From positions 45,699,519 through 45,763,518 of the forward strand of contig NC_053114.1 of assembly GCF_010015445.1 (NCBI RefSeq): a stretch of DNA of 64,000 nt, read 5' to 3'. Positions 22,158-33,324 of the stretch are shown here, piece by piece. Numbering within the stretch: the first letter of the stretch is position 1; each line of letters begins with the position of its first letter. The translations under genes and the position numbers were made by a program. The notes beneath the pieces are model-generated. The model saw nothing but the letters and a program-made list of their open reading frames with translations. It did not search any database and had not been told where the DNA came from. The DNA comes from Perca fluviatilis (Eukaryota > Chordata > Actinopteri > Perciformes > Percidae).

Positions 22158-23186
22158 TAGGGCCGCAGCTATCGATTCTTTTTGTAATCGATTAATCTAG
22201 CACTTTATCGATCGATTAATCGATTAATCGGATACATTTTTTTTGTGTTTTTAAACAACCCAAACTAGGGAAAAAAGCAATATTTTCGGAAAAAGCTACA
22301 TTTGTATTGCCTACATTGCTTACAATATCATCTCTCAAAAAACTAAACATATTAAGTGCATTTAAGTGCCATATTACATTGTTTTAAAGAATTTTTTTTT
22401 CAAATGATATCAACCTCCAACTAAGGCATACATTAAACATACACAAACATGACATTAAGTTGTGCATCTTAACTTTCAGAACTACAAGTTTCAACTTGAG
22501 ACTGATCTGTATATACAGTAGGCCTATATGTAAATATTAGTTATACTCAACCTATTTTCATTTATATATTTGATTATAATGTCACACAGCTCTGTTACAC
22601 TTATGCTATTACATCGTTGATCAGCGGTTTCTCCGTAGAGAGAGAGAGAGAGAGAGATGCGCAACAATCAGCTGTTTTTCCGAAGGGATAGTCAACGCGT
22701 CGGCTCATCAGATCGTGGTCACCACTACGTACTTTCTTTGATTTTGGTAGTTGTTGTGTTTGGTGTAGTTTCATCGTCCATACGACTCTGTGATTTACTT
22801 TAGTCGGTCTTCTTCGTGGAATGGATGATTAAGTTAGACGTTTTGCTATTATCGTGCTAAGCTAGTTTGATTTTGCAGTAGACATACTGTACAGAGTTTT
22901 AGTTTTAATTACGTTTGAACTGATTCCAAACTTTGGACACTTTCTGTCGTTTTCTCCAGCCTGTCTCTTCTCTTAGCCCCTCGCTATTTACGCTCTAGCA
23001 TGTGTCGCCAGCAGCAGACTGAGCCGCGTCTGTGCGACAGTAATAATGCTCCGTGCGGAAACACCGTCCGTCAGCGATACAACGTTGGTAACATTGATTT
23101 AACGAAGCTTCGAGGCAAGTCATTTTGCATCGAGGATTTTTTGTGATCGAATTATTCAAGTTATTCGAGGAATCGTTTCAGCCCTA
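22158..23186. mobile_element. hAT element (1029 bp) with perfect 8-bp TSD
   Basis: Ends TAGGGCCGCAGC and GAAACGATTCCTCG... (as read from the right end) are inverted versions of TAGGGCTGCAACGATTC-type hAT termini. The element is flanked by ATTAAAAC at 22150-22157 and 23187-23194. It has no intact transposase. Confidence 0.85.
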
Positions 23187-23194
23187 ATTAAAAC

Positions 23195-23538
23195 CAATAT
23201 ACCTTTTTTTCAACTACAACAACACAAAGCAAAACAAACCAGCATGTGGGGAGACACGTCTGTGTCTGTGTGAGTGTGTGTGTGAGAGAGTGTGAGGAGG
23301 AGGGGGGGTCGAAATGTAGTCTAGCCCAAAGACTACAAAAATGGCTACTCCCGTGAGCTGCACAAAACTATTTAGCCTCTAGAGGGCGGTAGTGGTGCTG
23401 GGTGCAGCGCTGTGTGGCTAGAGCAAGCCGGTTAGCTTTCAGGCTAACGTCTCCTGAAACCAAAGAACACACTAGCTACTTTGCTATCGGCGGTTTTAGC
23501 TATTCACGCATGTGTTTGCGTGTGTGTGTGTTGTTGTT

Positions 23539-23582
<44 letters not shown>

Positions 23583-25855
23583 TATGCGTGAGGTTAGTGA
23601 AAGAAGAAAGGGGAAAGAAAGAGACAGACTTAGATCTTAGTTCTTGATAATGACCAGCCCTCTCAGTCACTCAGGTCAGGACCAACGTGAAATTAGGGCA
23701 GACTGAGAATTTTGTCTGACAGAGGTAACGTTCATTATAACCACTCTGGTGGCTAACAGCTGATTCTCCGCGGAAATAACACGGCTCCGCTGGTCTACAC
23801 AGACCGTGGGGTGGCGTTCTCGTCGCCTCGCGGCTGTGAACAGACGGACTGACAGACATTATTATCTCGCCGACCAGTAACTCAACTCCTCAGCAGTGGG
23901 AGAAGTAAAAAGTAGCATTTACAGCCTGAACAAGCTACATATTCAACACAACATATCAATGTTTCACATGATCACATGATGGGGCACAAGCTAGGTCGAC
24001 GTGATGAGAGGAAAAGAAAAGCGGTGTCTACTGTTATCCAATTTCCTGGTAGAGAAACGTTTTCTCTTCTGCAGTTTTAGAAACACGAGGTGCGTGTTTT
24101 ACAGGATCGAGTAGTGTTCTTCAGAACACTACTGGAAATAAATCCACTTTGTCCAGAAGTGGAAGTATTTTGCACAAGCGCTTGCAAGCTCCCTGCAGCA
24201 ACGGGGTTGCAACGGAAGACCAGGATTTTTGGGTGGTCAGGCTATTTATGGCTCAGGTCCCCTGACCTGGTTCCATGCTGTTTTGTGGTCCCAGGAGCCA
24301 ATGGGAAATCAGAGTTCTCGGCCCTGTGGCCATTTTGTTCAGTAGTACCTACGTGTGACTTGCTGGTTGTTGCCGTGAAATGGCTTCACCCTCTAGTCTG
24401 AGGAGACATGGATTGGAATTTTCCATGTAAGCCGAAAATCTCTTTGTCTGAAAGACCGCATGGTCTTTTGTCTTTCAGAGACAGATGCTCTGAGGCCTTT
24501 TGGTTGAAATCAGGTTTAACACAACTGATGGTCCCAACAACATGCTCAACCAACAAAGCTCAGTCTAAAAAGTGTGTACGCATCAGTATAAACAAAAACC
24601 TTTTGATTTTAATTTAGTTAGGTATTCGGAGAAATTGTGCAATAATGACAGATTTATACTTTTTTTTGTTTACAGTAAATAAACAAATGCAAATCTTGAA
24701 GTTCATCAAGTAACTTTCCTTGCAAACATTTGATTCCCAATCAAGATACACTGGTAAGAATTGCTTTCCATTGTTTATATGTACTTAAAAACAGTTCTGA
24801 ACTGCAAAATAACAGAATTTTAATCATGTGATAAAACATGTGATTAATCACGATTAACTACAGAAATTCAGAGATTAAAAGAAATTAATCGTTTGACAAC
24901 CATATATAAAGAGCAACTAAAACATGACTACAGCTATTAAAAATATTTTACTTAATCCCCAGTTTCTCAAATGCTCTGTGAACTGGAGCTATTGGGGTTA
25001 GCCCCATACATAAAATAATAACTAATTCACACTGCTATCCACAGCACAGATACAATATACCGTGCATTTATTCTTGAATGAAACATTTGTTTTTAATGAG
25101 TTATCAGCCTGCTCCAACTTAAAGAAAATGCTTTTGATAAAACAGGCCTACTTCACATTAAATGAATAATGGAGGATGGCTGCTTGACATTATCAAACCT
25201 GCAGCTGGCCTGCTGACAGTTTGAATCCAGCTCTGCAAAGTTGCAGTTCTTTTGGCTCTTAAGATCTTTCTCTCTCTTCCACAAGCATACAAAACAACTA
25301 GGCTATACATTTATTTCAAGAAATGCAAAGTGTATTACATTAACCAATTGAGACATTAATTTATGATCTCATGACAAAATAAGCTAAGGTGACTTCTATC
25401 AGCTTTCACTAACATTAAATCTGCTTGTTAAAAATTCACGTAATTTATTGACTGTAAACATTGTATAATCTAGCATGATTCAAGAGCCCAAACACATCCC
25501 TGAGCTTCTCTCTTTTACAGAGCGCCACACTAATGTAATGGACATACTGTAATGTAGCTATGCTAGCTTGCTGTTGCTACATACCTGCACATTATTCGTA
25601 CGGTGGATTGTTTTAAATTATTCACAAGGCCATTGATCATAATCTCCCTAACTTCCAAAACTCCCGTGAAGGCAGTAGGGCTGTCTCTCTCTTTCATATG
25701 CGGTGCTCCGTGTGTAAGAATCGGTAAGAATATAAACAAAGTCACGTGACTCGGGGCAGAGGGAATCGCTGATGGGAAAAATACATTATCACAAGATTGA
25801 ATGATATGACTGATATGGGGAAATATCTGGAAATGAGATGAAGACTTTAACAAAT
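23195..25855. other. Intergenic, no gene recognised
   Basis: Contains a short GT run (23545-23580) and a GC-rich stretch (23740-23860). Open frames at 24090-24401 and elsewhere lack recognisable domains. Confidence 0.5.
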
Positions 25856-26225
25856 GCAGAGTACAATGAGTTCAGACTAATGCAGCTTTATTCACACAAC
25901 AAACACATTTCCATGAAAGGGAGAACAGTTGACATGCACCAAATGTATATGCCAAGGTTTCTCGGCGAACTATCAGAATAAATACTCCTTAATACTTTTT
26001 GTCCTCACACAATCCAGGCTATCTATTTCTGTGGAACAGTTAATTTCAAACTTACACCTTTTATGGCCGATGCTTCTTATAGATTCACACATTCCACTCT
26101 ATTCCTGTGTGTGAATGTTGTCCCAGACTAACCTTCTTGTGTAGTACACTACATACAAGTTATGAAATACATTTGAAACATGTATGCTGAAATATCTAAC
26201 CTATCAATGACGGTATAATTTGATT
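25856..26225 (+). repeat. Dispersed repeat also found in an intron at 46275-46600
   Basis: Shared stretches include TAATGCAGCTTTATT and GATTCACACATTCCACTC; the second copy is inverted and lies in intron 3 of the secreted-protein gene. It may be an LTR or DNA element; I cannot name it. Confidence 0.65.
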
Positions 26226-26389
26226 TAACGTTAATAATGCTGGGCTTATTGATACAGCCACGACAGAAAAATAAGAAAGAAAAGTGTATTTAGGCTCTTT
26301 CTCCAGAGGGGCAGCTGAGCCAATCAGCAACAAGAGCCCATACCTGTTCATGTCCCTGGTGGTATTTAACATTTGTTCTTATTAATTTC

Positions 26390-27045
26390 CTTTGAAATTC
26401 AAAAGTTCCTCTTAAGTGATGTTTGTTCCTCTTAAGTGATGTTTGTTCCTCTTAAATGATGTTTGCTCTCTCTCATTTGAAACAACCCTTGGATATTGTT
26501 CCATAGCTGTTGATTATTTACTTGTACATCATTTGTGCAGTTTTAAAGTCAACAGTATCTCTAAATTTTAGTGCTTTTAGTTTGATGAAAAGTGGATTAG
26601 TTGGTGCTCTATAAGGTTTATGGTTTATTTACAATTCTTAAGGCTCTCTTTTGAAAGATGAATATAGGTTCAGTGTTTGTTTTGTAAGAGTTTCTCCATA
26701 CTTCCAAACAGTAAGTAATGTACGGCTGTATGAAGGAACAGTACAACGTGTACAATGAACGTTGATTTAATAGGTATTTGGTTTTATACAGTATAGCAAT
26801 TGATTTGGATATTTTGGCCTTAATATAATGTATATGTGGCTTCCAGCATAATTTTACATCTATTATTAGTCACAGAAATTTAAGTTCTTTTCCTATTTCA
26901 TTGTCATTTATCGTAAGTTTAAGTGTAAATTTGTTGCACTATTGCCAAAAATGATGAATTTTGTTTTACTTAAGTTTAAGTTTATTTGCATCAAACCAGC
27001 ACTTCATATTTTTTAATTCATTCTCCACTGTATCCAAGAGTTGTT
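26390..27045 (-). mobile_element. LINE reverse-transcriptase remnant
   Basis: On the minus strand it reads NELKNMKCWFDANKLKLK, then after frame breaks ILYKTKYLLNQRSLYT and FIFQKRALRIVN, the usual C-terminal RT order of fish L2/Rex-type LINEs. Stops and shifts show it is dead. Confidence 0.7.
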
Positions 27046-27047
27046 CC

Positions 27048-27049
27048 AA

Positions 27050-27121
<72 letters not shown>
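27048..27121 (+). repeat. (GT)n microsatellite
   Basis: GT run at the border of TRIM unit 3. Confidence 0.95.
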
Positions 27122-27122
<1 letters not shown>

Positions 27123-27123
<1 letters not shown>

Positions 27124-27575
27124 TAACACAGGTAAGCAGCCTATAAAGTAAACCACGCCTCTTTATTATCATAATCATAATTTTCTTAAATGAACATTAA
27201 ACTGACAGTAGAACATTTATCATAATCAATAAAAAACAAACGACCAATAATCACTTATAGAATTACAATTATGCAAATATAAACAAAATCAACAATTACC
27301 ATCAAATACATAACAATACTAAGTCCAAACCAAACTGTTGATCAAAATAAATCCTATTAAAGCCAGTTAAATAGAACATATGAGGATTGAGAGAGAAGTT
27401 CAAATAAAGGAAGTAAATGCACATTTCAGATGTTCTCTCCACTCTCTCCCCTTTCTGTCATTAAGAGTCTACTCTGGGCCCCCTCCCAAACATTTAGGAT
27501 CACTCACTTTAAGAGTGATGCATTCTGGGAATGTTTATTAGGTAAACAATATCAAAATAACAAATCAGAAACACC
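27123..27575 (-). repeat. TRIM unit 3, 3' flank
   Basis: Homologous to 8768-10415 and 18088-18775, with an internal deletion relative to unit 2. Confidence 0.8.
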
Positions 27576-27627
27576 ATGAACACCCCCCCCCCCCCCTCCA
27601 TTACCACCACCCAGACACAAATCAAGA

Positions 27628-27677
27628 CACACACAGACACACACACACACACACACACACAGACACACACACACACA

Positions 27678-27714
<37 letters not shown>

Positions 27715-27721
27715 ACACACA

Positions 27722-27767
<46 letters not shown>
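27628..27767 (+). repeat. (CA)n microsatellite
   Basis: Interrupted CA run following a C homopolymer (27582-27597). Confidence 0.95.
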
Positions 27768-27768
<1 letters not shown>

Positions 27769-27861
27769 CAACTACAATATTCCAGATCATTCAACAAAAT
27801 AGACAATAAACCAAATAAACATATGTATAAATGACATCATCATCATCAGCCCATCATAACC

Positions 27862-29299
27862 TCACAGAGAAATCTCAGCTGGACAGATTTTGATTTCTGC
27901 AGTTTTAGCATCACCAGCCGGTCCCATACTGAAATAAGGGAAGAGTTTCTCAGTGAAAGTGTCTCTGTGAGTGTAGATGTGAGTCATGTCTTCAGAGTTG
28001 TAGAAGGACACCTCCCCCCCCTCATAGTCCAGCTGGACTCTGATCCTCTGGAGACTCTTCTTCACTGTGACGCTCTTACGAGATCCATTAGTGTATTTTC
28101 CACTGTCATGTAATAAACACCAGATTCCATGTTCTGGTGAAGAATATCTTTCTCCCTTCCTGTCAGCTGACTCTTTGGCTAAACCCACCCTCCAGACAGG
28201 ATGATCTCCCACCTCCACCTCCCAGCTGTGTTTCCCTGAGCTGAAACCCTCAGAGCCCAGAACAGAGGCATACCTGCTGTATCTCTCTGGATTGTCTGGA
28301 AGCTTCTGCTTTGTGTCTCCACGTCTCACACTGGTCAAATCATCAGACAGATAGAGCCAGCGGCCTGCAGTGTTTGGGTCCAGAATGACGGGACAGAAGT
28401 GGACCATGTCCTTCATCTTCTCCCAGACTCTGAAGGACAGGTTGCCCAGATGTTTGGCCACATCTGTCAGTGCTCCTGAGAGCAGCTGTGGATCTGACAG
28501 CGAGCACTGGTCTCTGGCTCTGCTCTGAGAGGCTTTATAACTGCTGAGGAACGGCACGCTGTCTTTCTGCAGGTCTGCTTCCACAGCAGAGATGCTGTCT
28601 GACAGAGAGGAGATCTGCTCCTGAATCCTCTTCATCTCTCTGCTGACAGTCTTCCCCCTCTGCTGCTCTTCCTCCCTCAGAGCTGCCAGTCTGGACTCCT
28701 CTTCCTCTTTCAGGAACTGGTGCAGCTTGTTGAACTCGGCTCTGATCTGACTCTCTGTAGACAGCAGCTGCTTCTTGGAGAGTTGATTTACTTCATCGTA
28801 TGTTTCCTCCACTCGTCTGTGTTTGTCTCTCTTGTCCTGCAGAGACTGTAAGTCAGATTTCAGCTGCTCCTTCAGATCTCTGACTGCTTGTTCTACAGGA
28901 ACCACCGTGTGACCGTGGTGGAGAGAAAACTCACAGACAGGACAAACAGCTCTATCTTCATCCTTACAGAACAATTTAGGCTCTTCTTGGTGTTTACTAC
29001 ATACCACCTCTACCTTCTCACCTTCTTCGCTCCGTTTTCTGTTTCAAATATCCACATTTCTGTCTCCAACAGCAAGTTCTCAGCTAGTTCCTTCAGCAAG
29101 AAAACACAAAGGATGATGTTTGTTGAGTTATTTTCTATAAATGGGAACGTTTTTGTTGTTAGCTTGTTTCCACATTGTGTGCAGACATCTTGAACACACA
29201 GAAGCTGTGGTTGCAGCTCAGAGACACAGGATCTCTGAAAGTCTCTGAACACACATGGCAGTTCAGGTAACTTTCAACAAGATCAGTTTTCTCAGCCAT
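27862..29299 (-). pseudogene. TRIM35/39-like copy 3, RING destroyed
   Basis: The ATG at 29299 and the first RING half (to the CNHSFC segment) are recognisable. The second RING half and linker (29010-29190) have lost key cysteines through indels. From 29007 an open frame of 381 residues covers B-box, coiled coil and a complete PRY-SPRY, ending in TGA after PAEISL. If expressed from an internal Met, it would be a RING-less TRIM; more likely it is a pseudogene. Confidence 0.8.
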
Positions 29300-29479
29300 C
29301 TGTCTTTGTGTCTAAATGTCTCTCAAAAACAAGACTCACCGAGTTCCTGTCCCTTCTCTTGACTGCTTCAAATCTTCCCGTCGTGTTTTCCAGCAGAGAT
29401 CTCTCACCCTGTAATGGTGTCTCAGCTCCGTTCAGCAATGTCAAAATCTACTTTCCTTTGGACTCACCTTTCCCCAGGT

Positions 29480-29719
29480 AAATTATTAACAGCAGGATCT
29501 ACAGGAAGTGAAAGGTGTAGTTCAGTTTAAGATGATAATCTGATCAAGTATCTAGAAATAAAACAGTGTTAAACTATCATTATTGATGGTACACCAGACT
29601 AAGATCTGTTTATATAATATTGTGTTTATACACAGCTCTTTACAGCAAATCATAGCAGCTTTTTATAAAATCAAGAGATTACAGGACACACAAACACACA
29701 GACAGAGACACACACGCAG

Positions 29720-29750
<31 letters not shown>

Positions 29751-31600
29751 CAGAGACAGACAGACACACACACACAGACACACGCACATACACACACACA
29801 CACACACACACAGACAAGTTTTTTATATCAGAAATATGGGTTTCAATCAAATTGCAGAAAATTAACATGGATATGTTTTATGGGTTCCATACGTTATATG
29901 CAGGTAAAATTAATGATAACTTTCATTGAATTTTGGTTTGTTATATTCAATTTTATAGCATTTGAAAAAACTAAAAAGTTTTAAATGGTTTTAAAACAGT
30001 ATCCTGACTAAACTTTAACATACACCAGTCAGAGATCCACTCACCATCCTCTGGTCTTAACTGTTAGTCAAAATAATTAATAATTTCTGCTTTTTTACCT
30101 AAAAAATTTTGTATAATGTCATAGAAATTTGGTTTATTGACCATGAATAAAGAAAGCTTTGAAATCTTTTTTGACAAAAACCTTTAAAAAAAAAAAAAGT
30201 GACAAACAGGCCAGAAAAAGCGCTAAAAAAAGTGAATTTTCAATTTTGACCCGGAAGGACAAGGCAAGACAACACAAGGGTTAAACGTGACAATGACTAA
30301 GACAAATAGTTAAAAAAAACTACAGTAAAACACATGATTTCATAAAAACATCATGTGTTGGCCACAATTTCTGTAGCTTCCTTTTCAACTAAAACAGTTA
30401 ATTTTATTATGTGGTGCTAATGACATTTTTCCTCAGGTATTTGGAGAAACCAACAAAAATCTGTATATTCTCAAATAGTATGGTCTTAGCCAGTGGTTAA
30501 ATTGGGCCCGTGCGTTCGTGCGTGTGTTGTAAAGAGAGAGAATGGGAGAAGAAGTTTGTGTGAGGTGGACCTGGTCACCACAGACCCAAATTTTCTCAGC
30601 TGTTGCTACTGTCATATGCTGCTCTGTCTCTTCATGTGGCACATTATGTTTATTGGCACATTGTATGGGTCACTTCTTATATCATAACAAGGTAATACAA
30701 TGTGTAATCAAGTGATTACTGATTAACAATAATGTAAATGCTAAATGCCCTAATACCTGTTGATACTACAACAATGGAAAGGATAGGCTCTTAACCTTGC
30801 AGTTTTGCACAAATCATGTAAGTCTCAATTTCTCCATTTCTTTGCACAAAACTCTCAGAAAGTGCAATTTAACGGTTTATTTTTCAAAAAATTTCCCAGA
30901 GGGGCATACCCCCGGACCCTCCTAGGGTGAGCCCCCCCCACAGAACTAATCCCAATTTTACCCCTGGTCTTACCCACTATAAGTTGTTGTTTCCAGATAG
31001 TGTGAAGAAGATATTCAGGTCAAATCAGTTTTAAAGAGTTCCAATTTTGCCTAAAAAGTTACAACCTTATTTGCTAAATCAGCCATCAACGGACGGTACT
31101 ATTGGGGGGGGGTGTCGCCGCATCATGGGTGCGCCGTATATTTTCCTGCTTTTTTGTCCTATGGTTCATATAGCTACGAGAAGTTAAGCACTGTAGTTTG
31201 TTAGTATGTTTTGCTGTATGCACCACGTTGACGGGTGATGTATAACAACGCGGTTGGTCCTGTAGTGAGAAGGTCGGGGGGGATGGGTGGGTCATAAACC
31301 ACAGGGCTTTCAGGACAGGGAGGGGAGTTTGCTTCCTGGGGAAAACAAAAGACTTTCACCGGGGAAATGCATGTTCCTTTGGAGTGTTTTTCCTAACCCA
31401 CTAACCCCCTAATCCTAAAAAGTCTGTAGCGATCAAACCAAAGTATTCTCTCTCATCTGTCTCCTGAAAAATTACTTTTTTTTTGTGATCAACAATTAGT
31501 TATTTAAAAATAAAATCAAAACATGCAACTCAAAACTCAGACAGACAGACACACACACAGACAGATACACACACACACATACACACACACACACAAAGTT
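29480..31600. other. Repeat-rich flank of TRIM units, no gene
   Basis: 29583-29690 matches 60952-61062 (flank of TRIM copy 4). A CA run spans 29691-29815. AT-rich repeat relatives occur at 29820-29980 and 30170-30285, the latter ending GACAACACAAGGGTT. 31435-31530 matches the 3' flank at about 10420-10510. Confidence 0.6.
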
Positions 31601-31603
31601 TAA

Positions 31604-31655
31604 TGGGTAACTTTCAACAAGAGCAGTTTTCTCAGCCATCTCTCTTTGTATCTAA
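31604..31655 (-). pseudogene. TRIM copy 5 reduced to its start region
   Basis: The plus strand reads the reverse of the TRIM initiation region (ATG at about 31640 plus roughly ten codons and leader). The 3' flank sits right beside it across a CA run, so the body has been lost. The leader continues at 41863-42020 beyond the Harbinger-like insertion. Confidence 0.75.
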
Positions 31656-31904
31656 GGGCATTTTCACACAAGAAAGTCCAGACCAAGGTTCATGTTTTTC
31701 TTACATTGTAACATTTGATCCGGTAAGTTTTGGTTTCACACTGCAGTTATGCCAGCGCACTAAAGATCTCTACGTGACAAACCTACGTCCTGTGGTCATC
31801 ACATACGTGAGCTGCGTCTCCAGATACTTATAACTGATTGGTTTGTAGACGCGCTTCCCCTTCCTCTCGTCTCCTCTCTCTGTTGGAGGTTTTTTAACTG
31901 CCTG

Positions 31905-32705
31905 CTGCTCTCTCCTACTGACTGCTGCTCTCTCCTACTGACTGCTGCTCTCTCCTACTGACTGCTGCTCTCCTACTGACTGCTGCTCTCTCCTACTGAC
32001 TGCTGCTCTCTCTCCCTGACTGCTACTCTCTCCTACTGACTGCTGCTCTCTCCTACTGACTGCTACTCTCCTACTACTGCTATTATCTCTGACTGCTGCT
32101 CTCTGACTGCTGTCTTTACTACTGACTTCTACTGACTACTGATCTTACTGACACTTCGCTTACTGACTGCTTCTCTGCTGACTGACTGCTGATTTTCCCT
32201 ACTGACTGCGCTTTTCTGATTGCTACTCTGATCCTGACTCTGACAGCCTCTCTATGATACTGAAACTCCCCTACTGACTCCCCTACTGACTGCTATTATC
32301 CTACTGACTCGCTGATTGATCTGCGACGCCTGATTCTCTCCTACTGACTTGCCTCTCCGATTGTGATCCTGCTGCTTACATGACTGACCGCCGCCTGATC
32401 GCTCTCCTACTGACTATTCTGATTTGCTCTGACTGACGCTCTTTCTGACTGACTGCTACTGCCTACTGACTGCTACTCTCCCCTACTGACTGCTGCTCTC
32501 TCCTACTGACTGCTACTCTTCTACTCGACTGCTATTCTCTCCTACTGACTGCTGCTCTCCTACTGACTGCTACCTCTCCCTTACTGACTGCTGCTCTCTC
32601 CTACTGACTGCTACTCTCTCCTACTGACTGCTACTCTCTCCTACTGACTGCTACTCTCTCCTACTGACTGCTACTCTCCCTTACTGACTGCTGCTCTCCC
32701 CTACT
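31905..32705 (+). repeat. 20-bp minisatellite inside the Harbinger-like element
   Basis: About 40 degenerate copies of CTGCTCTCTCCTACTGACTG. The sister element at 43102-43887 has this segment as a single unit near 43372-43395. The middle portion (32080-32460) is the most scrambled. Confidence 0.85.
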
Positions 32706-33217
32706 GCCGCAGCTTTTTGTTTTGTTGCAATGTTGCAAAATTTGGTCTTTTGATCTGGACCGTGGTCGGGGGAGGTTTCACGGTCGGTATGTCGGGGGTG
32801 TAATTTTGGTTTGGATCAAACTAAAAAGTCCGAAAGTCCGGACCACATGAGCAGAGGTGTCAAGTAGCAATGTACAAATACTTTGTTACCTTACTTAAGT
32901 AGAAATTTTGGGTATCTATACTTTACTGGAGTAATTATTTTACAGCAGACTTTTTACTTCTACTCCTTAATTACATTTTCAACAATTATCTGTATTTCTA
33001 CCCCTTACATTTTAAAAATAGCCTCGTTACTCCTATTTCAGTTTGGCTTGTTGTCATTCCGGCTCGTCATTGTTAAAAAAAAAAAACTATCCAGATAAAT
33101 CGCTCCATTCGGATAGAGTGAATTTGATTGTGGTTGGATGAGAAGTATAAACATATACCATTCCGACACCCTATTGGTAGATCCATCGCACCTGCACAGA
33201 CCCGGTGCTAATAACGA

Positions 33218-33245
33218 CCGTTATCTACCGGACCGAATAGCAACA
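33218..33245 (+). other. Empty site for the hAT MITE at 62792
   Basis: GACCGTTATCTACCGGACCG here is uninterrupted, whereas the homologous sequence at 62775-63085 is split by a 282-bp element flanked by ATTTACAG and ATCTACAG. Confidence 0.8.
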
Positions 33246-33324
33246 CGGAGTTTGCGCGCTTCTCTCTGAGGCTCCGAAAACGGACGTTTGAGGGAACTGA
33301 AACATCGCCGCATGGGATGCTAGT

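Noticed and set aside
23402..24617. Open frames of 60-100 codons near a GC-rich stretch
   Set aside because: No domain, no consistent splice structure, and composition like the surrounding DNA.
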